DNA of 64,000 nucleotides from Niabella drilacis (GCF_900101395.1 NZ_FMZO01000002.1:323840-387839), one strand, 5' to 3'; counted from the stretch's first letter, positions 26,390 to 36,354 are shown. The notes: a model not told the origin generated them from the letters alone. Program-made: numbers and translations.

Positions 26390-27814
26390 ATGGCTTTTGA
26401 TCAAAAGGATACCGGCAGGGTATCGGGTGTATTCCTGTTTCTGAAACAGGCGTTCAGCGGGGAAGAAGCGGACTATACGACCATCAGCATCCGCAGGGCC
26501 GTATTGATGCTGGCGCTACCTATGATGCTTGAAATGAGCATGGAATCGGTCTTTGCATTGGTGGACCTTTATTTTGTGGGGCACTTAAAGGAAAGCAGCC
26601 TTGCTATACAAACAGTAGGGCTTACTGAATCTGTGCTCACTGTTATGTATTCGATCGCCATCGGGATGAGTATGGCGGCAACGGCTGTGGTGGCCCGCCG
26701 GATTGGTGAAAAGGACCCCGAAAGGGCGGCACATGCCGGGGCACAGGCCCTGCTGATCGCTACGGTTATAACCGCTTTGTTAAGCGGGTTGGGAATTGTT
26801 TATGCAAAGGAGATCCTGTTGCTGATGGGCGCATCAGGACCGGCCGCAGAGCACGGAAAAAATTTTACGGCTATTATGATGGGCAGCAGCATTTCTATTA
26901 TGCTGTTGTTCCTGGTCAATGGTATTTTCAGAGGCGCGGGTAATGCGGCTATTGCCATGAAGAGCCTCTGGGTGGCCAATATCTGTAATATTCTTTTATG
27001 CCCGCTGCTGATCAACGGCTGGGGATGGATACCGGCATTTGGGTTAACCGGCGCTGCCATGGCTACGGCAGCGGGCAGAACGGTGGGGGTGCTGTATCAA
27101 TTGTATTATCTCTTCGGTGGTAAAGCCAGGTTCAGGATCAGGCTGTCTCATTTTTATGTGGACCTTCCGTTGATCCGCTCCCTGGTAAAAATTGCAGTGC
27201 CGGGCATCTTTCAGTTCGTAATCGCATCGTGCAGCTGGATCGTATTGGCACGCCTGGTTGCCGTAACCGGTGGCGATGAAGGCTCTGCAGGATACCAGAC
27301 GGCGCTGCGGCTGATGATGTTCTTTATGCTTCCCGCATGGGGTATGAGCAATGCCGCTTCTACATTGGTAGGACAAAACCTGGGTGCCAATGCTGCAAAG
27401 AGAGCGGAAGCCTCTGTAATGACCACGGTAAAGTTCAACGTCTTATTCATGCTCCTGGTAAGCGCTGTATTCTTTTTGCTGGGCAACTGGCTGGTATCGT
27501 TCTTTACCACGGAGCCGCAGGTACAGTCCATTGCCCAAATGGCAATGTATATAATGGCCTGCGGATTTGTATTTTATGGAGTGGGGATGGTCATGATCAA
27601 TGCCTTCAACGGGGCGGGGGATACCTGGACGCCCACCTGGGTGAATTTCTTCGGTTTCTGGTTATTCCAGATCCCGCTGGCTTACCTGCTGGCCATTTAC
27701 CTGGGATTGAATGAGCGCGGCGTATTCATCGCGATACCGGTATCAGAAGCGGCTATTACGGTGGCATCCTTTATCCTGTTTAAGCGGGGGCGCTGGAAAC
27801 TGAAGCAAGTGTAG
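26390..27814 (+). CDS. MATE-family multidrug efflux transporter
   Basis: Inner-membrane antiporter of 474 residues with about 12 predicted helices, exporting drugs in exchange for Na+ or H+. The family start is visible as RAVLMLALPMMLEMSMESVFALVDLYFVGHL. The second MatE half begins near residue 265 (IRSLVKIAVPGIFQFVIASCSWIVLARLV). NAFNGAGDTWTPTWVNFFGFWLFQIPLAYLLA is the conserved helix 10-11 region. An unusual N-terminal extension of about 38 residues precedes the first helix. The gene has a long leader with a possible stalling peptide and terminator hairpin, suggesting induction by a compound acting on ribosomes (inference). Confidence 0.93.
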   Translation: MAFDQKDTGRVSGVFLFLKQAFSGEEADYTTISIRRAVLMLALPMMLEMSMESVFALVDLYFVGHLKESSLAIQTVGLTESVLTVMYSIAIGMSMAATAVVARRIGEKDPERAAHAGAQALLIATVITALLSGLGIVYAKEILLLMGASGPAAEHGKNFTAIMMGSSISIMLLFLVNGIFRGAGNAAIAMKSLWVANICNILLCPLLINGWGWIPAFGLTGAAMATAAGRTVGVLYQLYYLFGGKARFRIRLSHFYVDLPLIRSLVKIAVPGIFQFVIASCSWIVLARLVAVTGGDEGSAGYQTALRLMMFFMLPAWGMSNAASTLVGQNLGANAAKRAEASVMTTVKFNVLFMLLVSAVFFLLGNWLVSFFTTEPQVQSIAQMAMYIMACGFVFYGVGMVMINAFNGAGDTWTPTWVNFFGFWLFQIPLAYLLAIYLGLNERGVFIAIPVSEAAITVASFILFKRGRWKLKQV

Positions 27815-27876
27815 GCGTATCATCGCGTTGCTTCCGGAACGGCAGGCCGGGCAATTCCTCTTTCATAAAACGAAAG

Positions 27877-27937
27877 AAGCCGGCCCCTCCCGATGCCCGG
27901 AGACTGCTCATATAGCATTTACGGAAGGGGCCGGCTT
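27877..27937. terminator. Inverted repeat between convergent MATE and lipoprotein genes
   Basis: AAGCCGGCCCCT (27877-27888) and AGGGGCCGGCTT (27926-27937) form a perfect 12-bp stem with a 37-nt loop. It lies between converging genes, so it probably stops both transcripts, although neither side has a clean T-run. Confidence 0.55.
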
Positions 27938-27950
27938 GCGTTTGGAACCG

Positions 27951-28340
27951 TTAGTTTTTGCTCAGCGTGAGCTGCTGCTCCGTGATCTTTCCATTGTTGT
28001 TTTCCAGCCAGGTACCTGTTATCTTATTTTTGCCTTCTGAAAGGGTTCCTTTTGCAGTTGCCTTTATACTTTCAACAACAAAGCCTGCCTCAAAATCATT
28101 GGCTGTTAATTTCCAGGTGCCGCTGAATTGAGCAGATTGTGCCTGCGCAATAACCGTTCCGTTATCCAGGATGTCGAACCGGATAGGGATTGGGTCACCC
28201 TTTCCGGTCACCGATCCCTTCCAGGTGCCCAGTACCGGTGAGGGAGGTGCTGCGCTTTCCTTATCCTTCCGGCAGGAACCGGCAAGGGCCAGCGTAGTAA
28301 AAAGAACGGCGGTCATAAAAAAATGTGTGAACGTTTTCAT
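27951..28340 (-). CDS. Small lipoprotein, lipocalin-like
   Basis: Predicted lipoprotein of 129 residues. The signal MKTFTHFFMTAVLFTTLALAGSC has a lipobox cysteine at about residue 23, followed by a short charged stretch and then a single beta-rich domain. The domain starts LGTWKGSVTGKGDPIPIRFDIL and has regularly spaced tryptophans (GTWK, GTWKL, GTWLE), a pattern of lipocalin-like or calycin small barrels of Bacteroidota lipoproteins. No enzyme motif. Monocistronic and convergent with the MATE gene. The role is unknown. Confidence 0.75.
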   Translation of the reverse strand: MKTFTHFFMTAVLFTTLALAGSCRKDKESAAPPSPVLGTWKGSVTGKGDPIPIRFDILDNGTVIAQAQSAQFSGTWKLTANDFEAGFVVESIKATAKGTLSEGKNKITGTWLENNNGKITEQQLTLSKN

Positions 28341-28638
28341 GCGATTTTTTTTATATGAATAATTGATTTTTCAGGACAAAGATGGGAAGCGCCTGCCGGC
28401 GGAAGAAGCTGCAATTAATAAAACGATGTTCCTGTTTAACAGATCTCCGCGTAAGGCGTATAGGACCGGGCCCGTTGGGCGCCGGCAACCTGTGCCTTGT
28501 CCGCTGCGGCCGTTTTATTAATTCAAAAATCAGTTCTGTTAAATGCTGCAGTGCACGATGTTGCGGGCGGGGTAATTTACATCCATTCTATAACGGGGTA
28601 TATGCATTGGAAACAGTGCTGCCTGCAAAAACTACGAT

Positions 28639-30162
28639 ATGCAAACAATCGGGATCATCGGCGCCGGCATCAGCGGGCTGGCTGCAGCTAAAGCATTTAA
28701 AGAAAGAGGATATAAGGTAACGGTATTCGAAAAGGCAGCTGCCATTGGCGGTGTATGGGACCGGAACCGTTTTTATATCAATGTAACCACGCAGACTACA
28801 AAGAATGAATATGCTTATTCAGACTTTCCTATGCCGGAACATTATCATGAATGGCCTACAGGCGACCAGATGAATCAATACCTGCTGGACTATGCGGCGC
28901 ATTTTGATCTGAATGCTTTCATTCAATGTGATACGACAGTATTAGACATGCATTATGAAGAAGAAGCGTGGCATATGGTTACAAGGGATAAACGTTCAGG
29001 GAACATGGGATCCCATATCTTCGATTTTGTGGTGGTGTGTACGGGGACCTTTCACGAAAAATTTGTTCCGGAATTCCCCGGAACGGATGATTACCTTGCC
29101 GCGGGTGGTGCGATCCTGCATTCTTCAGATATTACGGACAGCAAATTGTTGCAGGGTAAAGATGTTGCCGTAGTCGGGTTTGCCAAGTCGGCTACCGACA
29201 TTGCAACACAGGCCGCAGATACCGGCGCATCCTGTACATTGCTTTATCGCAAAGCTCAGTGGAAAGTGCCCCGTTTTTTTGCCAATAAGATCAATCTTAA
29301 GTATCTGCTGTTTTCCCGTTTCTCCGAGGCATTTTTTGTTCCTTACCGTAAAACAGGCTTTCAAAAGATCCTGCATAGTATCGGAAGGCCGCTGGTTTGG
29401 GCACAGTGGAGAGCGGTGGAGCTTTTGTTAAAGAAACAGTTCCAGCTCAAAAAATGCGGCATGATACCGGAACACCGGATCGAAGAGCAGATCAGCTGCA
29501 GCCTGGGGATCGCACCGGAGGGGTTTTATGAAAAAGTACGGTCAAGAAGGATCAATGCCATTCATTCGGAAATCGAATGCTTTACAACAGATGGGATCGT
29601 TTTGAAGAACGGAGCCCGGATACAGCCGGACCTGGTGGTTATGGGAACCGGGTACCGGCAAAGCCTGCCGTTCCTGAATGAAAAATACCTGCAGTTGATC
29701 AGTGATGAGAGGGGGCAGTTCCGGCTGCACCGGAATATTGTTAACCCGCGGCTTCCGGGGCTTGGTTTTGTGGGTTTTAATTCCAGTCTTTTTTCCACGC
29801 TTACTTCAGAAATTGCGGCTAACTGGCTGGCAGAGTACGTAGGTGGCCGTATACAGCTGCCGTCACAGGGCTGCATCGTTGAAGAGCAGATGGTCATCGA
29901 AAGGTGGAAAAAAACAGTGCGCCCTATATCATCAGAATTCAGCGGGCTTTGTGTGGCGCCATTCAATTTTCAGCACCTGGACCAATTGATGAAGGATATG
30001 GGCTTGAAGACCTGGGCGGGCAGGAACATCCTTTACAATTTCTTTAAGCCGATCAATCCAGGGGATTACCACCGGTTGCTGAAGCGATTCCGCTCGCCGG
30101 GTGGTGCTGAAAAGGAAAAGGGCCCTGTAAAGAAAGGATCAGTAGCGCTTTCCGGCGAGTGA
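28639..30162 (+). CDS. Flavin-containing monooxygenase
   Basis: Class B FAD/NADPH monooxygenase of 507 residues. The first dinucleotide motif is GIIGAGISGLAAAKAF (residues 5-20) with EKAAAIGGVWDRNRFY after strand two. The family fingerprint near residue 150 reads GTFHEKFVPEFPG. The NADPH motif is VAVVGFAKSATDIATQA with Phe and Lys at variable positions of GxGxSA. A later VVMGTGYRQSLPFL is the ATG-like motif. Such enzymes oxidise nitrogen, sulfur or ketones; the substrate is not predictable. A roughly 300-bp upstream region shows no gene. Behind it a 15-bp direct repeat of part of its own 3' end occurs at 30278-30292. Confidence 0.9.
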   Translation: MQTIGIIGAGISGLAAAKAFKERGYKVTVFEKAAAIGGVWDRNRFYINVTTQTTKNEYAYSDFPMPEHYHEWPTGDQMNQYLLDYAAHFDLNAFIQCDTTVLDMHYEEEAWHMVTRDKRSGNMGSHIFDFVVVCTGTFHEKFVPEFPGTDDYLAAGGAILHSSDITDSKLLQGKDVAVVGFAKSATDIATQAADTGASCTLLYRKAQWKVPRFFANKINLKYLLFSRFSEAFFVPYRKTGFQKILHSIGRPLVWAQWRAVELLLKKQFQLKKCGMIPEHRIEEQISCSLGIAPEGFYEKVRSRRINAIHSEIECFTTDGIVLKNGARIQPDLVVMGTGYRQSLPFLNEKYLQLISDERGQFRLHRNIVNPRLPGLGFVGFNSSLFSTLTSEIAANWLAEYVGGRIQLPSQGCIVEEQMVIERWKKTVRPISSEFSGLCVAPFNFQHLDQLMKDMGLKTWAGRNILYNFFKPINPGDYHRLLKRFRSPGGAEKEKGPVKKGSVALSGE

Positions 30163-30291
30163 TGTGCTGGTAATAGCACCACCCTGATGGAGGAGATGCC
30201 GGGCCTCTTTCACTATTGCAATCTCCTGAATCGTTCGTTGAAGCCGTTCATCTGCCGGTTTCCCCGAAGATACGGAATCGCCGGGTGGTGC

Positions 30292-31047
30292 TTATACTAG
30301 CCGTTGTGCCATCAGTTGGAGGAAATTGTCTTTTTTCTTGGGAGAAATAGCAATCATGGACGCATCGCTCATCACTGCATAGCCGCCATCGGTTTTGATC
30401 ATTTTGCGCACTTCCCTCAGGTGGATGATATGGGAGTTGTGAACCCTGAAAAAACCATGGTCGCTCAGCAGCAGTTCATATTCCTTCAGGTTCTTGCTTA
30501 CCATGATCTTGTGCTGATCCTTTAAAAAAAAGGTGGTATACGGACCGTTGGCTTCCAGGCGGATGATCCGGGAAAGTTGCACGTACTCGATTCCATCAGC
30601 GGTAGACAGGCTGATGGAAAAGTTCTCACCGGCCGGCTGGCTAAGGTTCTGCATCAGCAGATCGATCCGGTTTTCCTGCTGCCGCCGGATCGCTTGAACG
30701 GCCTTATCCACGGCCTGCTGCAGTTCTTCCAGGTCAATGGGCTTCAGGATGTAGTCGATGGCGCTGAATTTGATAGCCTTTATAGCATAGTGGTCATAAG
30801 CTGTGGTAAAAATAACCTGGAAGTTCCGGTGCCTTACTTTTTGCAGCACATCAAAGCCCGTACCGGGCTGCATTTCGATATCCATAAAAACAATATCGGG
30901 CTTCTGTTCGTCAATTTGCAGGATCGCTTCGGGAACGGTGGCTGCCATGCCGGTTACCGTTATTTCCGGGCAGAATTCGGCCGCCAGGCTTTTCAGGAGC
31001 TCCCGGTTCCGGGCTTCGTCTTCCACAATAAATGCTTTATATTTCAT
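30292..31047 (-). CDS. LytTR-family response regulator
   Basis: Two-component regulator of 251 residues. Receiver domain 1-120: acidic pair E9/D10, phospho-acceptor D56 in IVFMDIEMQPGTGF, and the conserved Lys in DYILKPIDLEEL. The LytTR DNA-binding domain occupies about 145-250 (EYVQLSRIIRLEANGPYTTFFLKDQHKIMVSKNLKEYE, FFRVHNSHIIHLREVRKM). It starts 22 bp after a LytS-type kinase on the same strand and is the only regulator for the two divergent kinases here, so it probably serves both. Targets are unknown. Confidence 0.95.
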   Translation of the reverse strand: MKYKAFIVEDEARNRELLKSLAAEFCPEITVTGMAATVPEAILQIDEQKPDIVFMDIEMQPGTGFDVLQKVRHRNFQVIFTTAYDHYAIKAIKFSAIDYILKPIDLEELQQAVDKAVQAIRRQQENRIDLLMQNLSQPAGENFSISLSTADGIEYVQLSRIIRLEANGPYTTFFLKDQHKIMVSKNLKEYELLLSDHGFFRVHNSHIIHLREVRKMIKTDGGYAVMSDASMIAISPKKKDNFLQLMAQRLV

Positions 31048-31069
31048 TTTTACAGGATTTACAGATTGG

Positions 31070-32836
31070 TTATGTTTCGGGTTGAGCCAGCTCCGGATGG
31101 TCGAACAATGGCTGTGGTATTTCGATACGGGCCGTTACGGTATTGCCCGCTGCTTCCCGGGTAAGCAGTATTTTTTGTTTTTGCTGTTTGTTGAACAGGC
31201 GGACGCGTTTGATAAGCGTATCTTCGTCTGCCCTGCCTGTTGTATCTTCGGAACCGGGTATAGGAGTACGCGGAGCACCGGCTCCTTTGCCGTTGACTGT
31301 TACAGACAGGCCGCTGTCCGAAGCCCGGAAGATGATGGAGATCGTTCCCTTTTCATAGTGGCTGATAATCTCGTTATAGAGGACCTTTTCCACAAGGCTG
31401 TGCGTAAGGAGGGGAAGTACCTGCATCGCTACTGCGGACGCATCGGTTGTGACTTCATAGTCCAGTTGCCCGGGAAACCGGGTTTGCTCCAGCCAGAGGT
31501 ATTCTTTTAAAAGGGCTGCTTCATCCTGCACCGTTATCTGTACCTCGTCTCCAAAGCGGATCAGTTTTCTCAAAAAGCTGGAAAACCGCTTGATATATTG
31601 CAGCGACACTTTCCGGTCATTGGCTACAATAAAATATTGTATGGAGTTGAGGGAGTTGAAAAGGAAATGAGGATTCATCCGCGTCTGAAGCACTTTTAGT
31701 TTCAGCATATGATTCATCTGCTCGATCTGGGTGTTCTGCACGCTGATCAGCTGGTTGCGCTGCTTTAGGAGCCGGTTCATCCGCTGCTTTATCCGTACCC
31801 TTCCATATAGCAGCACGGCAAAAAGGACGAGGCAGCCCAGCAACAGCAGTGTCATATTACGGATCGACTGCTGCTGTTGCAGCTCTACGGCTGCATCGGT
31901 CAGCCGCTGTGTAACGATTTCACGTTCCTTGGTCAGCAGGTCTATATCCGCCGTATGGCCCGAGTCATCCTGGGGTACCGAAACCTCAAGGATGACGGGG
32001 GCTACTTCCGGCCCCAGGTATTTCCGGATCAGGGAGTTTACAAAAAATTTACATTCGGCAGAATTGAAATATTCACTGACCGGCTCTTCCCAGTCGCTGT
32101 TTTTGGGATAGATGGCGGCAAAACCTTCCCGGTGAATATCAAAGAGCCGCTGGCGTTTTATCTTATATCCCTTTTGCAGGGCCACTACATAAATGCTTAC
32201 GGGCACATAGGCAAAGGCCCCGGTTTGTCCGGATACCTGGCCCAGGATGGCATAGTCATCTTTGGTATTATACGATATAGGGAGTGATGGGTAATAATTT
32301 TCGCGGATCTTTTTCAGGTCGGTTTCCATGGTAGTGCCCGGCTGGGTATACCCGTGCATGCCGGTGATCCGGCTTCTGAATTCCCCGGTAGTGGCAAAGG
32401 TTGGCTCCTGGCTGTTGGTAACAAGGATGTTGAGGTCCGGCATATAGGGGGGAGAGAAGCGGACCTCTTTTTTGCGCTCATCCGTAATGGAATAATAAGA
32501 AACGGCGAAGAGCCCGGCTTGTTTTGTATCCCGTATCCGGGGATAGATCTGCGCAAAGTTCCCGATCTCTTTCCACCGGATCTCCAGGTTGACCTGGTAA
32601 TGATTTTTAAGGAATGTTTTAAATCCCTCCATCAGTTCATATTCTACCCCCATCAGCCGGCCCCGGGCATCGGGGTAAATGAATGGTTCAATCCGGTCCC
32701 ACAATACCGTGATGGTACCGGCCTGGCGGGTACGTACGGTTTGCCAGGAGTCGGCGGATTCCTGTTGCGCCGAAGCAGGAATGCCCACACACAGAAACAG
32801 CAGTAAACAGCATGCCAGTTGTTTGATAAGGGGCAT
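31070..32836 (-). CDS. LytS-type sensor kinase with N-terminal solute-binding domain, ATP site degenerate
   Basis: 588 residues from ATG 32836 (MPLIKQLACCLLLFLCVGIPASAQQ, a signal peptide). A long open frame reaches back to 33487, but that part overlaps the divergent kinase. Residues about 35-290 look like a family 3 periplasmic solute-binding domain (GTITVLWDRIEPFIYPDARGR, FSPPYMPDLNILVT). A membrane helix lies near 335-355, followed by a coiled coil and the His_kinase domain with TRMNPHFLFNSLNSIQYFI near 385. The ATPase domain is eroded. The N-box reads LVEKVLYNE instead of VENAIxHG, and the DNGxG motif reads VNGKGAG. Only the histidine domain appears intact. It is co-transcribed with the LytTR regulator. 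Confidence 0.85.
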   Translation of the reverse strand: MPLIKQLACCLLLFLCVGIPASAQQESADSWQTVRTRQAGTITVLWDRIEPFIYPDARGRLMGVEYELMEGFKTFLKNHYQVNLEIRWKEIGNFAQIYPRIRDTKQAGLFAVSYYSITDERKKEVRFSPPYMPDLNILVTNSQEPTFATTGEFRSRITGMHGYTQPGTTMETDLKKIRENYYPSLPISYNTKDDYAILGQVSGQTGAFAYVPVSIYVVALQKGYKIKRQRLFDIHREGFAAIYPKNSDWEEPVSEYFNSAECKFFVNSLIRKYLGPEVAPVILEVSVPQDDSGHTADIDLLTKEREIVTQRLTDAAVELQQQQSIRNMTLLLLGCLVLFAVLLYGRVRIKQRMNRLLKQRNQLISVQNTQIEQMNHMLKLKVLQTRMNPHFLFNSLNSIQYFIVANDRKVSLQYIKRFSSFLRKLIRFGDEVQITVQDEAALLKEYLWLEQTRFPGQLDYEVTTDASAVAMQVLPLLTHSLVEKVLYNEIISHYEKGTISIIFRASDSGLSVTVNGKGAGAPRTPIPGSEDTTGRADEDTLIKRVRLFNKQQKQKILLTREAAGNTVTARIEIPQPLFDHPELAQPET

Positions 32837-32972
32837 AATTTTCCCGTTATTTATGTAAAGATGTGACAAATACGATAAATCCTGCTTTTGACTTAACGGA
32901 TCGTGCATTTGGATTAACGGATTTGGCCCCCTGTTTTTGCTCTTTTTCCAATGAATAAGTACTTTTATTGCC

Positions 32973-35900
32973 ATGAAAATATATAGGTTCCGCCTTTTTA
33001 TTTTTATACTGTTGCTGTGCAGCCCTGCTGCACTGTTAACGGCACAGCCTCTTAGTTTCCGGCACCTGAATACTGCCAGCGGATTGCTGAGCGACCAGGG
33101 CATACAGCTGTGTGAAGACCGGATGGGGCGTATCTGGATCGCAACGGATGAGGGGATCAATATCTTTGACGGATATGCGGTGACTGCCTGCACAAGGGAT
33201 AATAAAAGCGGGCTCCTCAATAACCGCATTAATGCCATCTTATGCGACAGTGCCGGAACCATCTGGGTTGCAACCCCGGCGGGCCTGCAATATAAAAATG
33301 AGAACAGCAATCGTTTTGCCACCGTTGAAAACCCCTCCCGGCTGCCGCTTGAGAAAGCGCTGCTTATCCGGGAAGCGCGTACGGGTATCCTCATTTTCAC
33401 AAAAGACAGCTGCTTTCTGGTTGACCACCATAAGCGGGTGCGGCCGCTGTATGGTATTTCTTCCCTGATCTCAACCCGGGCAAACATGCTTACCGCCAGC
33501 CATGTGGAGGGAGATACCTGGTTGCTGGGGATCCGCGCAAAAACACTGATGGTCGATATTGCCCGGCAGGTACTGATCCGGGAGCTGCCTTATGATAATG
33601 CATGGAGCCTCTGCCGGGTGAAAGGGAGCGAATGGCTGGCCTGCGGCCTGGCAGGGGACAGCGTGGTGTTGATGAATATTGATACCGGTACGATGGAGCT
33701 GGTGAATAACTGGAAGACCGCCAACGGGAAAAAGCTGGTGGGCTATGGGAGCGAAATAGAACGGATCGATGCGGACCGTTATGCTATGGGAACCCGTTAT
33801 CATGGCCTTTATATACTGAATACGAAAACCCGGTCTGTAGAGCAATACGGCAATGATCCGGGTGATGCCACTTCGGTCAATAGCAGCTTCCTGCGCAGGG
33901 TACTGGTAACCAGGAACCGCACGCTGGTGGTACATGGGAACGGCATTTCCTATACTACGCTCAGTGAGCCGGCATTCAGTGCTGTGCGCAGTTTTACCAA
34001 TGAAAAAAGAATAAAGTATCAGAATGTGGTCAACTGTTTTTACCAGGATTCTGCAGGACAGCTGTGGATCGGTACCAACAATTACCTTATTAAATGGAAC
34101 CGGCATGACCCGGTAAGCCGTTTTTATTCCTATTACGGAAAAGATGAAGGCCCCCTGGATATGCGTACCATACGGGCCGTATTGCCGGATTTCAGGAACC
34201 GGATCTGGATCGGGGCTTTTGGCGACGGGTTTGGGCGGCTGCGCCCCGACGGCGGGTTTGATAAGATCCCTACCAGCATAACCGGCCGGGGCGATAGTCT
34301 TGTGAGCAGCGAGTTTCACCGCGTTGTTGCGGACCGGCATGGTAATTTTTTGGTGGCAACGGGCGCAAGATTTTACCTGTTTGATCCGCGTACCAATAAA
34401 CTGGAAACGTTTCGTGGCCATCCGCAGCTGCGTACCATCACACAGGGATATACCACACATTTTTTTGCAGACAGGAATGATAACTGGTGGTTTGCCCAAA
34501 GCCGTGGTCTGAGCTTTTATGATAAAAAAACGGACCGTGTTCATGCTATAGCGCTTCCGGGATCACAGCGGGATAATAATATCTTTGCCGTTGAAGAAGA
34601 TCTGAACGGCAATATCTATGCCTGCGGATATTACGGGGTTTATATCATTGACCCGCAGACCTTGCAGGTAAAAAAACAGCTTGATAAAAGCGATGGTCTC
34701 GAAACCTCGTATGTTGTGGGACTTTTGCGCGATCTTGAAGGGAATATCTGGATCATCGGCAACAGGGGCCTGGCCTGTTACCATCCCGGAGCCGGCACTG
34801 TGGTTTCATTTGATGAAAAAGACGGCCTTATACAAAGCAATCACCGCGTTTCTGCATATTACCGGGCGCGGGACGGGGAGCTTTTTATAGGCACACAAAC
34901 CGGCTTTAATCATTTTTACCCGTCAACACTTCGGATCCGGTCTTATCCCCTGCAGGTGTTTATTACGGATGTATATGCCGAGGACTCGGTTTTGAATGTG
35001 CTGGATGGAAGAAGGCTCCGGTTTTCCTACCGGGGAAATAGCCTGGTATTCCGTTATCTGACGGTGGATTACGAGCATGCGGGCGCGATGCAGTACCGGT
35101 ATAAGCTCACGGGGTTTGATACCACATATATTTATGCATATAAGGAGCGGCTGGCGCGTTATACAAATCTTCCGTCCGGTGATTACCGTTTTGAAGCGGA
35201 GGCCTCGGTAAATGGTAAAGACTGGTATAAAGCCGTTCATCCGCTTGTATTTACGATAAACCGGGCTTTCTGGAATACCTGGTGGTTCCGGTTGTCCGCA
35301 CTGTTGTTGCTGGCAGCGCTGGCCTGCCTGTTCTATAAATGGAGGATCGGGCAGGTAAAAAAAGAGGCCCGGCTGCGGAGCGATTTTGAGATCCGGCTCA
35401 ATGAACTGGAGCATAAGGCGCTACGTACGCAAATGAACCCGCACTTTATTTTTAACTCACTGAACACGATCAATTCGTTTATCAATTGCAATGACCGGAT
35501 CCTCGCTAATCAATACATCAGTAAATTTTCGAAACTGGTGCGATTGACCCTTGACAACTCAAGAGCTAAAAAGATCCTGCTGCGGGACGAGCTGGAAGTG
35601 ATCAAAATATATATCGAACTGGAGCAGGTGCGGTTTGACCAGCGGTTTGCCTATACCCTTTCAACCGGGGGGATAGATCCGGATATGGTGGAAATACCGT
35701 CGATGATCATTCAACCCTTTGTGGAAAACGCGATCCTGCATGGCCTGTTACCTGCTGACAGGCCGGGAACACTGATGGTTGCGGTTAGCCAGCATGCGGC
35801 CACGCTTCTGGTGGTGATCGAGGACGATGGTGTGGGGCGGCAGGCTGCAAGAAAACAGAAAGAACAGCGGCCGGTGAACCGGAAATCCCATGGGCTTGAC

Positions 35901-36041
35901 ATAACGCTGAAGCGGATCGAATCTTTTAATAAAGGATATAATGTTTTTGAGCCGGTGCGGATCATCGATCTTGAAGATGCTGAGGGGCGCCCGGCCGGCA
36001 CCCGTGTGGTCATCTCGCTGGCCATTGCAGACGCTTTTTAA
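32973..36041 (+). CDS. Two-component propeller sensor kinase (LytS-type)
   Basis: 1022 residues. A signal peptide (to about residue 25) precedes two seven-bladed propellers built from repeats such as GRIWIATDEGINIFDG, GTIWVATPAGLQYKNEN, GQLWIGTNNYLIKWN and NIWIIGNRGLACYHPG. A Y_Y_Y beta domain follows at about 665-755 (YRYKLTGFDTTYIYA). One membrane helix at about 770-790 leads to the kinase with QMNPHFIFNSLNTINSFI near 820, N-box VENAILHG near 917 and G-box EDDGVGR. All kinase motifs are intact. No receiver or DNA-binding domain is fused, so it is not a classic hybrid. It is divergent from the second LytS-type kinase. The likely ligand is a sugar or polymer fragment. Confidence 0.93.
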   Translation: MKIYRFRLFIFILLLCSPAALLTAQPLSFRHLNTASGLLSDQGIQLCEDRMGRIWIATDEGINIFDGYAVTACTRDNKSGLLNNRINAILCDSAGTIWVATPAGLQYKNENSNRFATVENPSRLPLEKALLIREARTGILIFTKDSCFLVDHHKRVRPLYGISSLISTRANMLTASHVEGDTWLLGIRAKTLMVDIARQVLIRELPYDNAWSLCRVKGSEWLACGLAGDSVVLMNIDTGTMELVNNWKTANGKKLVGYGSEIERIDADRYAMGTRYHGLYILNTKTRSVEQYGNDPGDATSVNSSFLRRVLVTRNRTLVVHGNGISYTTLSEPAFSAVRSFTNEKRIKYQNVVNCFYQDSAGQLWIGTNNYLIKWNRHDPVSRFYSYYGKDEGPLDMRTIRAVLPDFRNRIWIGAFGDGFGRLRPDGGFDKIPTSITGRGDSLVSSEFHRVVADRHGNFLVATGARFYLFDPRTNKLETFRGHPQLRTITQGYTTHFFADRNDNWWFAQSRGLSFYDKKTDRVHAIALPGSQRDNNIFAVEEDLNGNIYACGYYGVYIIDPQTLQVKKQLDKSDGLETSYVVGLLRDLEGNIWIIGNRGLACYHPGAGTVVSFDEKDGLIQSNHRVSAYYRARDGELFIGTQTGFNHFYPSTLRIRSYPLQVFITDVYAEDSVLNVLDGRRLRFSYRGNSLVFRYLTVDYEHAGAMQYRYKLTGFDTTYIYAYKERLARYTNLPSGDYRFEAEASVNGKDWYKAVHPLVFTINRAFWNTWWFRLSALLLLAALACLFYKWRIGQVKKEARLRSDFEIRLNELEHKALRTQMNPHFIFNSLNTINSFINCNDRILANQYISKFSKLVRLTLDNSRAKKILLRDELEVIKIYIELEQVRFDQRFAYTLSTGGIDPDMVEIPSMIIQPFVENAILHGLLPADRPGTLMVAVSQHAATLLVVIEDDGVGRQAARKQKEQRPVNRKSHGLDITLKRIESFNKGYNVFEPVRIIDLEDAEGRPAGTRVVISLAIADAF

Positions 36042-36354
36042 ACTACCGGTATTGGGCACCCGGGTATCGGGCTTCCCCGCTTTTTTGAGCAGGAGACACT
36101 CCTGTGTCCAGGAATATTATTTTCTCAGAGGCTGTTCAATCCTGCGGAAATACCATATTCTTTTATGTATGAGAATATACAATAAAACAGATCTGCTGGA
36201 TCTGCAGATGACGGGGAGGGATGGTGATACCATCACAAAGCGGATACAGATGATGCCGGGGATGAAGGATTCTGTGGCCAGCCCTTTCTTCCGGCAGCGC
36301 GGTACCGGCAACCGGTCAGAGAGGTACAACGGTGAGAACAAACGGTTAACTGTA
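36042..36354. other. Intergenic region, nothing recognised
   Basis: About 310 bp after the propeller kinase. A 62-codon open frame from 36169 has no family character or upstream signal and is not called. Confidence 0.4.

Noticed and set aside
32837-33487. Long N-terminal extension of the solute-binding kinase frame
   Set aside because: It overlaps the divergent propeller kinase gene, and a normal signal peptide starts at 32836.
33471-34544. 357-codon open frame antisense to the propeller kinase
   Set aside because: It is a shadow of a clearly coding gene on the other strand and has no family character.
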